From F1-60-MAGs149 sp037133755 (GTDB lineage: Bacteria > Actinomycetota > Thermoleophilia > Gaiellales > F1-60-MAGs149), in contig JBAXNN010000003.1 in NCBI GenBank assembly GCA_037133755.1, forward strand, positions 62,001 to 126,000: a stretch of 64,000 bases of DNA, given 5' to 3'. The stretch's first letter is position 1, and every line of letters begins with the position of its first letter. The position numbers were made by a program, and so were the translations under genes. Below are positions 37,049 to 45,285 of the stretch, piece by piece. The notes below the pieces were generated by a model. The model searched no databases. It was not told the DNA's origin and was given only the letters and a program-made list of their open reading frames with translations.

Positions 37049-38293
37049 ATGGCCACGCTGCTTTTGCGCAATTGTGTTTTCGGCGACTCGCCGACGGGGG
37101 AAACGGGCGATCTGCTGATCCGCGACGGGTCAATCGTCGAGCGCGGTCCGGGGCTGACCTTCGACCCCGCAGCCGAGGGGGAGGGCGCGGAGCACGAGGA
37201 GTTCGATGCCGCGGGACTGACCGCGCTGCCGGGTGCGATCGACGCGCTGGCGCCGATCGGCGCACCGCGCGGTGCCGGCGCATCCGCCGATGATCTCGGT
37301 TCGGGCACGATCGCGGCGGCGCGCGGTGGCGTGACCACCGTCGCCGTGCCGCTGGTGCCGGGCGATCGCGAGACGTGCGATGTGACGTTCCACGACGGTG
37401 AGCGCCGCGCGAGCGGCACGGTCTTCGTCGACTACGTGTTTCTCGTCGGCATCGGCCAGCCGACGCCGGATGCCGACGAGCGCATGCGCGGCGTGGGCTT
37501 CCACGTCGGCTTCGGCGGCGCCTTCCTCGATCTCGATGTGACGTACCGCGCCGGCACGGCGGGACCGGGCGCGCACCTGCGGGTTGCCGCGCTTGCCGAC
37601 GTGCCGATCACGGTGCGCATGGCGGGGCGGCTCGGTGGCGCGGGCGAGCGCGCCCGTCTGGACGGGCTCACTGCGCTTGCCGCGCTGTCCGACATCGCAC
37701 CGCATGTCCTGCCGCTGGCCAGCGCTGAGGCTGTCGAGGCCCTGCCGACGTCGATTGCGACGGGCTCGACCAGCATCGTCCATCTCTGCCTCGAGGAGCT
37801 GCCGTACTCCATGCGCACCGCACCGGCGCTTGGCTCGGCGGAGGATCGTGACGCGCTGTGGGCGGCGCTCGCCGACGGGCGTCTGGAGGGTGTCGTCAGC
37901 GACCATCGCTCCGAGCCGCTGGACGGCAGCAGCGATTGGGTCGGCGTCGCCTCGCTCGAACTGTTTCTGCCGGCGCTGCTGTCGGCTGGCGTCGCCACCG
38001 GGCGCATCGACCTGCCCACGCTGTGCGAGATCATCGGCGAGCGCCCGGCGCGGCGTCTGGGCATGTGGCCGCGCAAGGGCTCGCTGCAGGTCGGAGCGGA
38101 TGGCGATGTCGCGCTCGTCGATCCCACGGCCGTCTGGACTGTCGATCCCACGCAGCTCGAAGGTCGTGGCAAGGCGCCGGCCTGGCACGACCTCGAACTG
38201 ACGGGCCGCGTCGTCCACGTCTTCTCGCGCGGGCAGCAGGTCGTCAACGACGGCTTCCCGCTGTTCCGCCCCGGCCGCGGCCGACCGGTCTAG
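37049..38293 (+). CDS. Dihydroorotase/hydantoinase-like protein lacking the first metal motif
   Basis: A 414-residue amidohydrolase-superfamily protein with the N-terminal RNCVFGDSPTGETGDLLIRDGSIV composite domain and C-terminal REPARRLG-type segment seen as ERPARRLGMWPRKGSLQVGADGDVALVD. At the place of the D-X-H-X-H metal ligands it reads GAIDALAPIGAPRG, so both histidines are missing. VVSDHRSEP keeps the late Asp-His. It may be a non-catalytic paralogue, like the PyrC-prime partner of ATCase, or a mono-metal variant. ATG at 37049 is the first start with homology. Its stop overlaps the convergent SDR stop by four bases. Confidence 0.8.
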   Translation: MATLLLRNCVFGDSPTGETGDLLIRDGSIVERGPGLTFDPAAEGEGAEHEEFDAAGLTALPGAIDALAPIGAPRGAGASADDLGSGTIAAARGGVTTVAVPLVPGDRETCDVTFHDGERRASGTVFVDYVFLVGIGQPTPDADERMRGVGFHVGFGGAFLDLDVTYRAGTAGPGAHLRVAALADVPITVRMAGRLGGAGERARLDGLTALAALSDIAPHVLPLASAEAVEALPTSIATGSTSIVHLCLEELPYSMRTAPALGSAEDRDALWAALADGRLEGVVSDHRSEPLDGSSDWVGVASLELFLPALLSAGVATGRIDLPTLCEIIGERPARRLGMWPRKGSLQVGADGDVALVDPTAVWTVDPTQLEGRGKAPAWHDLELTGRVVHVFSRGQQVVNDGFPLFRPGRGRPV

Positions 38294-39087
38294 TCCGAGA
38301 ACGACGGGAGGGGCTCGCCGGCGGTCCAGCCGCCATCCACGGGCAACACCACGCCGGTGATCAGCGAGGCTCCGGGCGAGCAGAGAAACGCCACGACGCT
38401 GCTGATTTCGCGACGCTCGCCCACACGTCCGAGCGGGATCCGCCGCGCCAGGGCGGCGTGAACCGCAGGAATCTCGAGCTTGGCTGCCATTGGCGTGCGG
38501 ATGATCGTCGGGCAGACCGCGTTGACCCGCACCCCGTGCTCGGCCCAGTCCATCGCCAGGGTACGGGTCATTGTCGCGACGGCGCCCTTCGACAGTCCGT
38601 AGCCCGTCTCGTGCGGCAGCGAAGCAAGCGCGGCCTGCGACGAGATCAGCACGATCGATCCGTGCCCCGCCGGGATCATCGAGCGCGACGCAGCGACCGC
38701 CCAATAGAGCGAACCCTTGACGTTGACGGACCACAGCAGGTCGAGGTCCTCATCCGTGAGTTCCTCGGCGGAGACGTTTTCCGTCAGCACTCCGGCACAC
38801 GTCGCAAGAAACGCAATCGGGCCGAGCTCGGCAAGGATGCGCTCCGCTGCGGCATCGACCTCGCTGCGCGATGCGACGTCGCACCCGACGGCGAGCGCCT
38901 TGCGGCCACGTGCCTCGACGAGCGCGACCGTCTCGGCGCAGCTTTCGGCGCTACGGCCGACGCAGGCCACGTCCGCGCCCTGCTGCGCGAGCGCAACCGC
39001 GACCGCTTGGCCGATGCCGCTGGCGGCACCGGTGACGACGGCCACGCCGTCGGTCTGGAACGAGATCGTGAGCTCTGCCTGGTTCAT
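38290..39087 (-). CDS. Short-chain dehydrogenase/reductase, tandem copy 1
   Basis: A 265-residue classical SDR. GAASGIGQAVA is the cofactor Gly motif; the active site is Ser in LISSQAAL and YGLSK. GGWTAGE near the end is typical. It is about 80% identical by eye to the SDR at 39243-40037. The same orientation, plus a decayed piece of the upstream dehydrogenase in front of it, shows a tandem duplication. Substrate unknown; its partners (HIBADH-like and HMG-CoA-lyase-like) suggest a hydroxy- or semialdehyde acid. Confidence 0.93.
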   Translation of the reverse strand: MNQAELTISFQTDGVAVVTGAASGIGQAVAVALAQQGADVACVGRSAESCAETVALVEARGRKALAVGCDVASRSEVDAAAERILAELGPIAFLATCAGVLTENVSAEELTDEDLDLLWSVNVKGSLYWAVAASRSMIPAGHGSIVLISSQAALASLPHETGYGLSKGAVATMTRTLAMDWAEHGVRVNAVCPTIIRTPMAAKLEIPAVHAALARRIPLGRVGERREISSVVAFLCSPGASLITGVVLPVDGGWTAGEPLPSFSD

Positions 39088-39178
39088 TGCGATTCCTCTT
39101 GCAGTCGGGCGAGGCGGGGCAGCCTCGAGTCGTCGAACACGCCGAGTCGTTCGACCAGAGTCGAATGGTAAACCGACA
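39084..39178 (-). pseudogene. Remnant of the 3-hydroxyisobutyrate dehydrogenase-like gene C-terminus
   Basis: Reading the minus strand back from the TGA at 39084-39086 gives about 31 codons ending SRLPRLARLQEESQ, clearly homologous to the end of the intact gene at 40034-40927 (SGLMRLARLQEETQ), with the same stop/start overlap with the SDR. Beyond 39178 homology is lost in a short AT-richer stretch up to the next SDR stop. It marks one end of the duplicated segment. Confidence 0.85.
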
Positions 39179-39242
39179 TACCAACTTAGGCAAAGTCTTC
39201 GGAATAAGAGACAAACGTCTCAACTGCCGCGAAGCGGCCGAG

Positions 39243-40037
39243 CTACAGCGGCAGCTCGGGCTCGCCGGCGGTCCAGCCGCCGTCGACCGGCAGCACGACG
39301 CCGGTGATCAGCGAGGCGGCAGGCGAGCAGAGGAACGCCACGACACCGCCGATGTCGCGCGGCTGACCCACCCGTCCGAGTGGAATGCGCCGCACGGCGG
39401 CCGCGTGCACCTCAGGAATCTCGAGCATCGGCGCCGCCATCGGCGTCCAGATGAACGTGGGGCAGAGCGCATTGACCGTCACGCCATGCTTGGCCCAGTC
39501 GATCGCGAGACTGCGGGCCATCGTGGCGACCGCGCCCTTCGACATCGAGTAGCCCGCCTGGCTCGGCAGCGAGACGAGGCCTGCCTGCGACGAGATCAGC
39601 ACGATCGAGCCGCGCCCAGCCGGGATCATCGAGCGCGAGGCCGCGATCGCCCAGTTGAACGAGCCCTTGACGTTGACGGACCAGAGCGTGTCGAGATCCT
39701 CGTCCTTGACCTCTTCGGCGGTGACGTTCTCCGTCAGCACGCCGGCGCAGGTGGCGAGAAACGCGATCGGGCCCAACTCGGCGACGATGCGCTCGGCAGC
39801 GGCATCGACCTCGGCGCGCGACGACACGTCGCAGCCGATAGCCAGTGCCTTGCGACCGAGGCCTTCGACGAGGGCGACCGTCTCGGCGCAACGGTCGGCG
39901 TCGCGGTCGACGCACGCCACGTCCGCACCCTGCTGCGCGAGCGCAACCGCTGCGGCCTGTCCGATGCCCTGGGCGGCGCCGGTGACGACGGCGACACCGT
40001 CGGTCTGAAACGAGACGGCGAGGTCTGCCTGGTTCAT
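39243..40037 (-). CDS. Short-chain dehydrogenase/reductase, tandem copy 2
   Basis: A 264-residue SDR, the copy still in its original context: its ATG overlaps the stop of the HIBADH-like gene. GAAQGIGQAAA cofactor motif, Ser in LISSQAGL, YSMSK active site. It differs from copy 1 in the cofactor-selecting region (ACVDRDADRC versus ACVGRSAESC); the Asp after the second strand here favours NAD over NADP, while copy 1 has lost it, so the copies may have split cofactor use. Confidence 0.93.
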   Translation of the reverse strand: MNQADLAVSFQTDGVAVVTGAAQGIGQAAAVALAQQGADVACVDRDADRCAETVALVEGLGRKALAIGCDVSSRAEVDAAAERIVAELGPIAFLATCAGVLTENVTAEEVKDEDLDTLWSVNVKGSFNWAIAASRSMIPAGRGSIVLISSQAGLVSLPSQAGYSMSKGAVATMARSLAIDWAKHGVTVNALCPTFIWTPMAAPMLEIPEVHAAAVRRIPLGRVGQPRDIGGVVAFLCSPAASLITGVVLPVDGGWTAGEPELPL

Positions 40038-40927
40038 TGCGTTTCCTCCTGCAGTCGGGCGAGGCGCATCAGCCCCGAGTAGTCGAGCGTGCCGAGCTCC
40101 TCGGCCTGAGCCTCGTGGTAGACGGACGTGGCGGCCTCGATCAGACCGGGGTCGAGACCCATGCTCGTCAGGAACTCCTCGGACAGCTCCATGTCCTTGG
40201 TCATCAGGTCCAACGTGAAGAGCGCCGCGTAGTCGCGGTTCGACGGGTGGGCATCGTCAACGCCGAGGCCGGGATAGCGCGCGCGCATGACGCGCGAATC
40301 GCCGGTCGAGCGCGACAGGATGTCGAAGAGCATCGCGTCGGACAGCCCGGCGCGACGGCCAGCGGCAAGCGACAGGCAGAGGCCGGCCATATGCAGGCCC
40401 GCCAGCATGTTGTTGCAGAGCTTCGCGGCCTGCCCCGTGCCATGGGCGCCGGTGTGCACGACGAAGGCGCTCCACGTCTGGGCGATCGGCTCGAGCGTGG
40501 CGTAGGCGGCATCCGAGCCGCCGATCATCGAGGTCAGGCTGCCGGCCTCGGCGCCGACGGGACCGCCAGACAGCGGGCAGTCGGCGACGACGATGCCGAG
40601 CGGCTCGAGCTCGGCAGCGAGTTCCTGCGCGAGCGCCGGCGGGCTCGTGGAGACGTCGGCCAGCAAGGCTCCCTGCGGTAGTGCAGGGGCTGCCTCGCGG
40701 GCCACCTGTCCGACGAGCGCCACGGTCGGCATCGAGAGCAGGAACACCTCGGCGTCGGTGCAGATCTCTGCAATCGAGGTTGCCGAGGCGTCAGCACCGA
40801 TCGAGGCGGCGTACTCCATCGCCGCAGGAACGGGGTCGTAGACCCGCACCTCATGGCCGGCTTCGATGAGATGGCGGACCAGGTGCCGGCCCATCGTGCC
40901 GACACCGGCGAAGGCGATGCGCGTCAT
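40034..40927 (-). CDS. 3-hydroxyisobutyrate dehydrogenase-family oxidoreductase
   Basis: A 297-residue beta-hydroxyacid dehydrogenase. IAFAGVGTMGRHLVRHL is the Rossmann motif, CPLSGGPVGAEAGSLTSMIGG binds substrate, and the catalytic Lys is in GTGQAAKLCNNML. It should oxidise a 3-hydroxy acid such as 3-hydroxyisobutyrate, tartronate semialdehyde-type or 3-hydroxypropionate. ATG at 40927 lies 2 bases after the HMG-CoA-lyase-like stop; longer starts run into that gene. Confidence 0.93.
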   Translation of the reverse strand: MTRIAFAGVGTMGRHLVRHLIEAGHEVRVYDPVPAAMEYAASIGADASATSIAEICTDAEVFLLSMPTVALVGQVAREAAPALPQGALLADVSTSPPALAQELAAELEPLGIVVADCPLSGGPVGAEAGSLTSMIGGSDAAYATLEPIAQTWSAFVVHTGAHGTGQAAKLCNNMLAGLHMAGLCLSLAAGRRAGLSDAMLFDILSRSTGDSRVMRARYPGLGVDDAHPSNRDYAALFTLDLMTKDMELSEEFLTSMGLDPGLIEAATSVYHEAQAEELGTLDYSGLMRLARLQEETQ

Positions 40928-40929
40928 CG

Positions 40930-41832
40930 TCAGTCCGTGCCGACGGGGATGAACGGACCGGCGCGGTGCACGAGACCCGGCAGGTCGCGACCCATCACAC
41001 CGCCCAGCCACTCGCTGACGCGGATCAACTCGTCGAGATCGACACCGGTGTCGATGCCCATGCCGTCGAGCATGTAGACGAGATCCTCCGTGGCGATGTT
41101 GCCCGTGGCGCGCGGTGCGAACGGGCAGCCACCGAGACCGCCGATCGAGGCATCGAAGATCGTTGCGCCCGCTTCGAGGCCGGCCGCAGCGTTCGCATAG
41201 CCGGTGTTGCGCGTGTTGTGCAGGTGCAGGCCGACGGGCGTACCGGGAACAGCCGCGAGCGTCGCGGGCACCAGCTGCGTCATCTGCGTCGGGACGGCGA
41301 CACCGACCGTGTCGGCGAGGATCACCTCGTCGGCACCAGCGGCAACCGCGATGCGCGCGTGCTCGACGACGAGGCCCGGGTCGACCGGGCCCTCAAACGG
41401 ACAGCCGAAGCTGACGCCGAGCGTCATCGTCACGCGCTTACCGGCGGCCTTGGCGCCCTCGACGAGCTGCTGGCCGATGACGGTCGCCTCGTCGAGCGTG
41501 ACGTTCTGGTTCTTGCGGCAGAACGTATTCGTCAGCGGATAGGCGACATGGACCTCATCGACGTTCGCGGCAATCGCATCGTCGAGTCCGCGGCCGTTCA
41601 GGATCAGACCGGCGTAGATCACGCCCGGCGTGCGATTGATCGTGCTCATCACCTCGGCGGCACCCGCCATGCGGGGCACAGCCTTCGGGTTGACGAACGA
41701 CACGGCCTCCACGCGCGGCAGGCCCGTCGCGGATAGCCGATCGACCAACTCGGCGCGCTGGGCGGGCTCGAGCTGGACGGGGTCGTTCTGGAGCCCGTCT
41801 CGCGGGCCGACGTCACAGAGCGTGATGCGCAT
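40930..41832 (-). CDS. Hydroxymethylglutaryl-CoA lyase-like enzyme
   Basis: A 300-residue DRE-TIM metallolyase. DVGPRDGLQND holds the metal-binding Asp; GLHLHNTRNTGYANA gives the His-X-His ligands; GLGGCPFAPRATGN carries the catalytic Cys loop. HMG-CoA lyase or 4-hydroxy-2-ketoacid-type cleavage are both possible. ATG at 41832 follows GGAGGATCC. It leads a polycistron: lyase, HIBADH-like, SDR 2, remnant, SDR 1. Confidence 0.92.
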   Translation of the reverse strand: MRITLCDVGPRDGLQNDPVQLEPAQRAELVDRLSATGLPRVEAVSFVNPKAVPRMAGAAEVMSTINRTPGVIYAGLILNGRGLDDAIAANVDEVHVAYPLTNTFCRKNQNVTLDEATVIGQQLVEGAKAAGKRVTMTLGVSFGCPFEGPVDPGLVVEHARIAVAAGADEVILADTVGVAVPTQMTQLVPATLAAVPGTPVGLHLHNTRNTGYANAAAGLEAGATIFDASIGGLGGCPFAPRATGNIATEDLVYMLDGMGIDTGVDLDELIRVSEWLGGVMGRDLPGLVHRAGPFIPVGTD

Positions 41833-41857
41833 GGATCCTCCGGTCGGAATGACGGCA

Positions 41858-41885
41858 AGCATACCCGCCACCCCGGGAAATCCAA
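41858..41885 (-). promoter_or_regulatory. Possible promoter for the lyase-dehydrogenase-SDR operon
   Basis: On the minus strand TTGGAT (41880-41885), a 16-bp spacer and TATGCT (41858-41863) precede the ATG at 41832. The leader would be short. The match is moderate and unsupported by other evidence. Confidence 0.35.
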
Positions 41886-41909
41886 CGTTCGAGGCAGTAT
41901 TCTCCCGGC

Positions 41910-43151
41910 ATGAGTACCGCTGCCTATGCCCCCGCCAACGTCGTCCGCGATCTCAAGGAGCTGCGCGCTCTGACCGGTGGACCCGAGGGTGCCCGTCGTC
42001 TGGCCTGGACCGACGACTGGGTCAAGGCCCGCGACTTCCTGCGCGCCAAGCTCGATGAGATCCCCGGCGTCACCTACGAGATGGACGAGTGCGGCAACAT
42101 CTGGGCGACGCTGCCGGGTGCTCGCCCCGAGGCCGTTGCCGTCGGCAGCCATGTCGACGCCGTGCCGCGGGGCGGCTGGCTCGATGGCGTTCTGGGCGTG
42201 ATGGGCGGGCTCGAGGTGCTGCGCTCGGCCGCTGCCGCCGGGACGCCGGCTTGCACGATCAAGCTCGTCGACTGGGCCGATGAGGAGGGCGCGCGCTTCG
42301 GTCGTAGCCTGCTCGGCTCGTCGGCGTTCGCCGGCACGCTCGAGATCGCCGACGTGCGCGAGTTCACCGACAAGGACGGCATCCGTCTCGACGACGCGCT
42401 CAAGGCGATGGGCGTCGACCTCGACCAGTCCCACCTCGCCAAGCGCCGCATCGATGACGTCAAGGCCTACCTCGAGCTGCACATCGAGCAGGGCCCGGTA
42501 CTCGAGAGCGAGGGGCTTGCCGTCGGCGCCGTGCTCGGCACCGTCGGCGTCGAGCGCTACACCGTCACCTTCCGCGGCCAGGCCGCGCACGCCGGCTCCA
42601 CGCCGATGCTGCAGCGCAAGGACACGTTCTCGGCGGCGGCGCGCTTCGCCCTCCTGCTGCGCGACGTCGCGATTGCCCATGACGGCGTCTCGACGATTGG
42701 TAACGCCAACTGCACGCCGGGCGTCGTCACCGCGGTGCCGGGCGTCACGGAGATCCTCGTGGATCAGCGCCACATCGATGCAGACACGCTGGCGGCAATG
42801 AACGCCGATGCGCGCACTGCAGCGCAACAGGCTGCCGAGGAGTTCGGCTGCACGGTGGAGTGGGCGCAGCTCTGGCGCATCCCGCCGATCCCGTTCGACC
42901 CGGCGCTGATCGAGGACGCACGAGCTGCCGTTCGTGAGGTCACCGGCACGGACCGCGCACTGCCGTCGGGTCCGCTGCACGATGCCGCCGAGATGGCGCG
43001 CCTGGTGCCGACCGTCATGCTCTTCGCGTCGTCGATCAACGGCCTCTCGCACTGCCCCGAGGAAGACACGCCGGAGGAGCACCTGCTGCTCGCAGCGGAA
43101 GCCTTCGGCATCGCCGTCGGGCGTGCGATCGAGCGGGTCGGGTCGCTCTAG
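41910..43151 (+). CDS. Zinc-dependent amidase/N-carbamoyl-L-amino acid hydrolase family (HyuC/AllC-like)
   Basis: A 413-residue M20-family hydrolase that removes carbamoyl groups (N-carbamoyl amino acids, ureidopropionate, allantoate or ureidoglycolate). Metal ligands are in GSHVDAVPRGG (His, Asp), EEGARFGRSLLGS (Glu-Glu), HIEQGPVLE and SHCPEEDT. The dimerisation domain has FRGQAAHAGSTPM. It is the natural second step after a hydantoinase or dihydropyrimidinase such as the one at 48349-49743. Its stop runs into hairpin element copy 3. Confidence 0.93.
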   Translation: MSTAAYAPANVVRDLKELRALTGGPEGARRLAWTDDWVKARDFLRAKLDEIPGVTYEMDECGNIWATLPGARPEAVAVGSHVDAVPRGGWLDGVLGVMGGLEVLRSAAAAGTPACTIKLVDWADEEGARFGRSLLGSSAFAGTLEIADVREFTDKDGIRLDDALKAMGVDLDQSHLAKRRIDDVKAYLELHIEQGPVLESEGLAVGAVLGTVGVERYTVTFRGQAAHAGSTPMLQRKDTFSAAARFALLLRDVAIAHDGVSTIGNANCTPGVVTAVPGVTEILVDQRHIDADTLAAMNADARTAAQQAAEEFGCTVEWAQLWRIPPIPFDPALIEDARAAVREVTGTDRALPSGPLHDAAEMARLVPTVMLFASSINGLSHCPEEDTPEEHLLLAAEAFGIAVGRAIERVGSL

Positions 43152-43338
43152 ACGATGCGAGGGCCTTGAGGTGGCTCGGTCCGGAAGGACCGATTCACCT
43201 CAAGGTCATCGCGTCGCCTGGTTCCAGTGCCCTAGATAACCACGGCCAACGCTGGCGAGGTTGATCAACCGAGGCGACGGGATCACCTCGAGGTGAATCG
43301 GTCGTTTCCGACCGAGCCACCTCGAGGCGTTCCCGCCG
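43152..43338. repeat. Convergent-junction hairpin element (family A), copy 3, inverted
   Basis: It occupies the entire gap between the carbamoylase TAG (43149-43151) and the LLM-gene stop (43339-43341). Hairpin 1 pairs 43164-43182 with 43187-43205 (arms CCTTGAGGTG/CACCTCAAGG, inner TCGGTCC/GGACCGA, loop GGAA). Hairpin 2 (about 43274-43338) has ACCTCGAGG arms, inner TCGGTCG/CGACCGA, and GACGGGA/TCCCGCC outside. The order of the two hairpin types and the spacer are reversed relative to copies 1 and 2, so the whole element is inverted. Confidence 0.85.
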
Positions 43339-44337
43339 TCATCCCGCAAACTGCGGGATGATCTCCTTGCCGTACACGTCGATCGTGCGCTCGCGATCGC
43401 CGGCCATCAGATAGATGTTGTAGTGCTTCACGCCGATCGCCTCGAGCTCCTTGAGCTTGGCGACGTGCTGCTCGACGGTGCCGAGGATGCTGAAGCGATC
43501 TGCGGTCTCGTCATCGACGAACTCGCCGTGCGCGGCGCCCTCGCGGGAATGGTCGTCGTAGTTGTAGAACTCGCGGCGCTCCATGAAGGACGTCAGCGCC
43601 TCGGGCAATTCGGACTTGTCGTACCGCTGCATCAGGTCGAAGACGTGGTTCGAAACCATCGCCGGGAACCAGCGCGACGCGTCGCGGGCGGCCGCCATGT
43701 CGTCCATCAGCACCGCGGGGGCGCAGACGATCGGCTCAAGAGCATCGGGGTCGCGACCGGCCTGCTCGGCCGCGTCGCGGGCGAGGCCCATGATCCACTG
43801 AATGATCTCGGGATCGGCGAGCTGGATGATCACGCCTTCGGCGTGGCGCCCAGCGACGGCGAGCGCCTTCGGGCCATAGCCCGCAAGGTAGAACGGGATC
43901 TCCGGCAGGTCCTTGGCCCATTCGAGCTGAAGTTCCTTGCCGTTCCACTCGGCCTTCCGGCCGTTCATCAGGTCCTTCATCATCGCGGTTGCGGCCTCGT
44001 ACTCGGCGACCTTGACGGGCTGCAGGCCGATGTAGCGGCGTGCGGAGTCACCGCGACCAATGCCGAAGACCACGCGGCCACCCGAGAGGTCGTTGAGCGT
44101 GGCGTGCGCCGACGCCGTCACCGTGGGCTCGCGCGTGCCCGGGTTCGTCACGCACATGCCGAGCTTGATGCGCTCCGTGCCGAGGGCCGCGGCCGTCAGC
44201 AGCGGGTACGGGTCCTGCCAGAGGACGTGCGAGTCGTAGGTCCAGCCGATCTCGAAGCCGTTGTCCTCGGCCTGCTTGAACAGGCGCACGAGGTCGGTGT
44301 ACGGCGGGTCGGGAAGAACGGTGATGCCGAAATGCAT
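43339..44337 (-). CDS. LLM-class, F420-type oxidoreductase (luciferase-like)
   Basis: A 332-residue TIM-barrel of the luciferase-like monooxygenase class, similar to the TIGR03842/CPS_4043 group. GITVLPDPPYTDLVRLFKQAE opens it; LGMCVTNPGTREPTVTASAHATLNDLSGGRVVFGIGRGDSA is the hallmark loop. Whether the cofactor is F420 or FMN is not decided by eye. Homologues are often near dihydropyrimidinases, as here, which fits pyrimidine or ureide metabolism. Confidence 0.9.
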   Translation of the reverse strand: MHFGITVLPDPPYTDLVRLFKQAEDNGFEIGWTYDSHVLWQDPYPLLTAAALGTERIKLGMCVTNPGTREPTVTASAHATLNDLSGGRVVFGIGRGDSARRYIGLQPVKVAEYEAATAMMKDLMNGRKAEWNGKELQLEWAKDLPEIPFYLAGYGPKALAVAGRHAEGVIIQLADPEIIQWIMGLARDAAEQAGRDPDALEPIVCAPAVLMDDMAAARDASRWFPAMVSNHVFDLMQRYDKSELPEALTSFMERREFYNYDDHSREGAAHGEFVDDETADRFSILGTVEQHVAKLKELEAIGVKHYNIYLMAGDRERTIDVYGKEIIPQFAG

Positions 44338-44350
44338 GGTCAGGGGTCTC

Positions 44351-45178
44351 CTAGGCGTCCGCGTGCTGCTTGAAGAATGTGGTAACGAGCTCGGTGGCCT
44401 CAGCGGGGCACTCGAGCAGGCCGGCGTGGCCGATCTCGGTGAACTCGTGCACCGTCGCCCAATCGCCGATCGCGTCGGCGATGTCGTGGGCCGAGAAGCC
44501 GCCGGTTGCCAGGCGCGGCGGCGTCATCGTGTCGCGCGAGCCGTTCGTGAAGAGGATCGGGCGCTTGATCTCGCGGGCGATGTGCTCGTTGTCCATGTTC
44601 TCCATGGCGAGGCAGGCCCAGCGGATCGTGTACGGCGGGTTGAGTCGGATCACGTGGCGCACGAGATCGAAGGTGCCCGGGTTGTCGGCGAGGAACTGGT
44701 CGCCGACGGCCTGGATCGTGACGAGGTCGCAGAAATCGTCGAGCGGCATCGCCTCTGCCATCTTGCGCCACGTGCCGAAGTAGACCTTGCGGTAGAGGTC
44801 GCAGCGGGCCATACCGCAGTCGGCGCAGGCCGCGATCGTGCGCTCGGGGTACTTGCCGACGAACGCGATCGTGACCATGCCGCCCATCGACGTGCCGTGG
44901 ACGAAGACGCGGTCGAAGCCCAAAGCGTCGAGCAGGAGCGCGCCCTCGTCGGCCCAGTTCTCGACGGAGTGCTCGGTGTTGGGGCAGTCCGAACGACCGT
45001 AACCGGTGGCGTCGAACGAGAGCAGGCGGAAGCCAGCCTCGCGAAAGCCGTCGTTGACAAAGCCGAAGTTGTGGCGGCCAAACAGCGAGCCGCCGAACTG
45101 CATCACGATCGGGCCGTCCTCGGGACCGGTCAGTTCGTAGTAGATGCGGTTGTCATTCGCCAGCGTGACGAAGGGCAT
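44351..45178 (-). CDS. Alpha/beta hydrolase
   Basis: A 275-residue alpha/beta hydrolase. The nucleophile elbow is GTSMGG, preceded by the strand DRVFVH; Asp is in NGSRDTMTPP and His in IGHAGLLECP. It could hydrolyse an ester, amide or enol-lactone, or an aminoacrylate-type intermediate like RutD. It starts with ATG behind GGAGGAGAGACCC and lies 13 bases upstream of the LLM gene on the same strand, so the two are probably co-transcribed. Confidence 0.9.
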   Translation of the reverse strand: MPFVTLANDNRIYYELTGPEDGPIVMQFGGSLFGRHNFGFVNDGFREAGFRLLSFDATGYGRSDCPNTEHSVENWADEGALLLDALGFDRVFVHGTSMGGMVTIAFVGKYPERTIAACADCGMARCDLYRKVYFGTWRKMAEAMPLDDFCDLVTIQAVGDQFLADNPGTFDLVRHVIRLNPPYTIRWACLAMENMDNEHIAREIKRPILFTNGSRDTMTPPRLATGGFSAHDIADAIGDWATVHEFTEIGHAGLLECPAEATELVTTFFKQHADA

Positions 45179-45285
45179 GGGTCTCTCCTCCTGTGGTCTC
45201 CCCGCGCCCTAGGACGAGCGGCGCGCGCGGGGTATCCTCTCCTGACCGGAGAGTATCCGGGGTGGCGGGGAAAGGGAAACGCACA

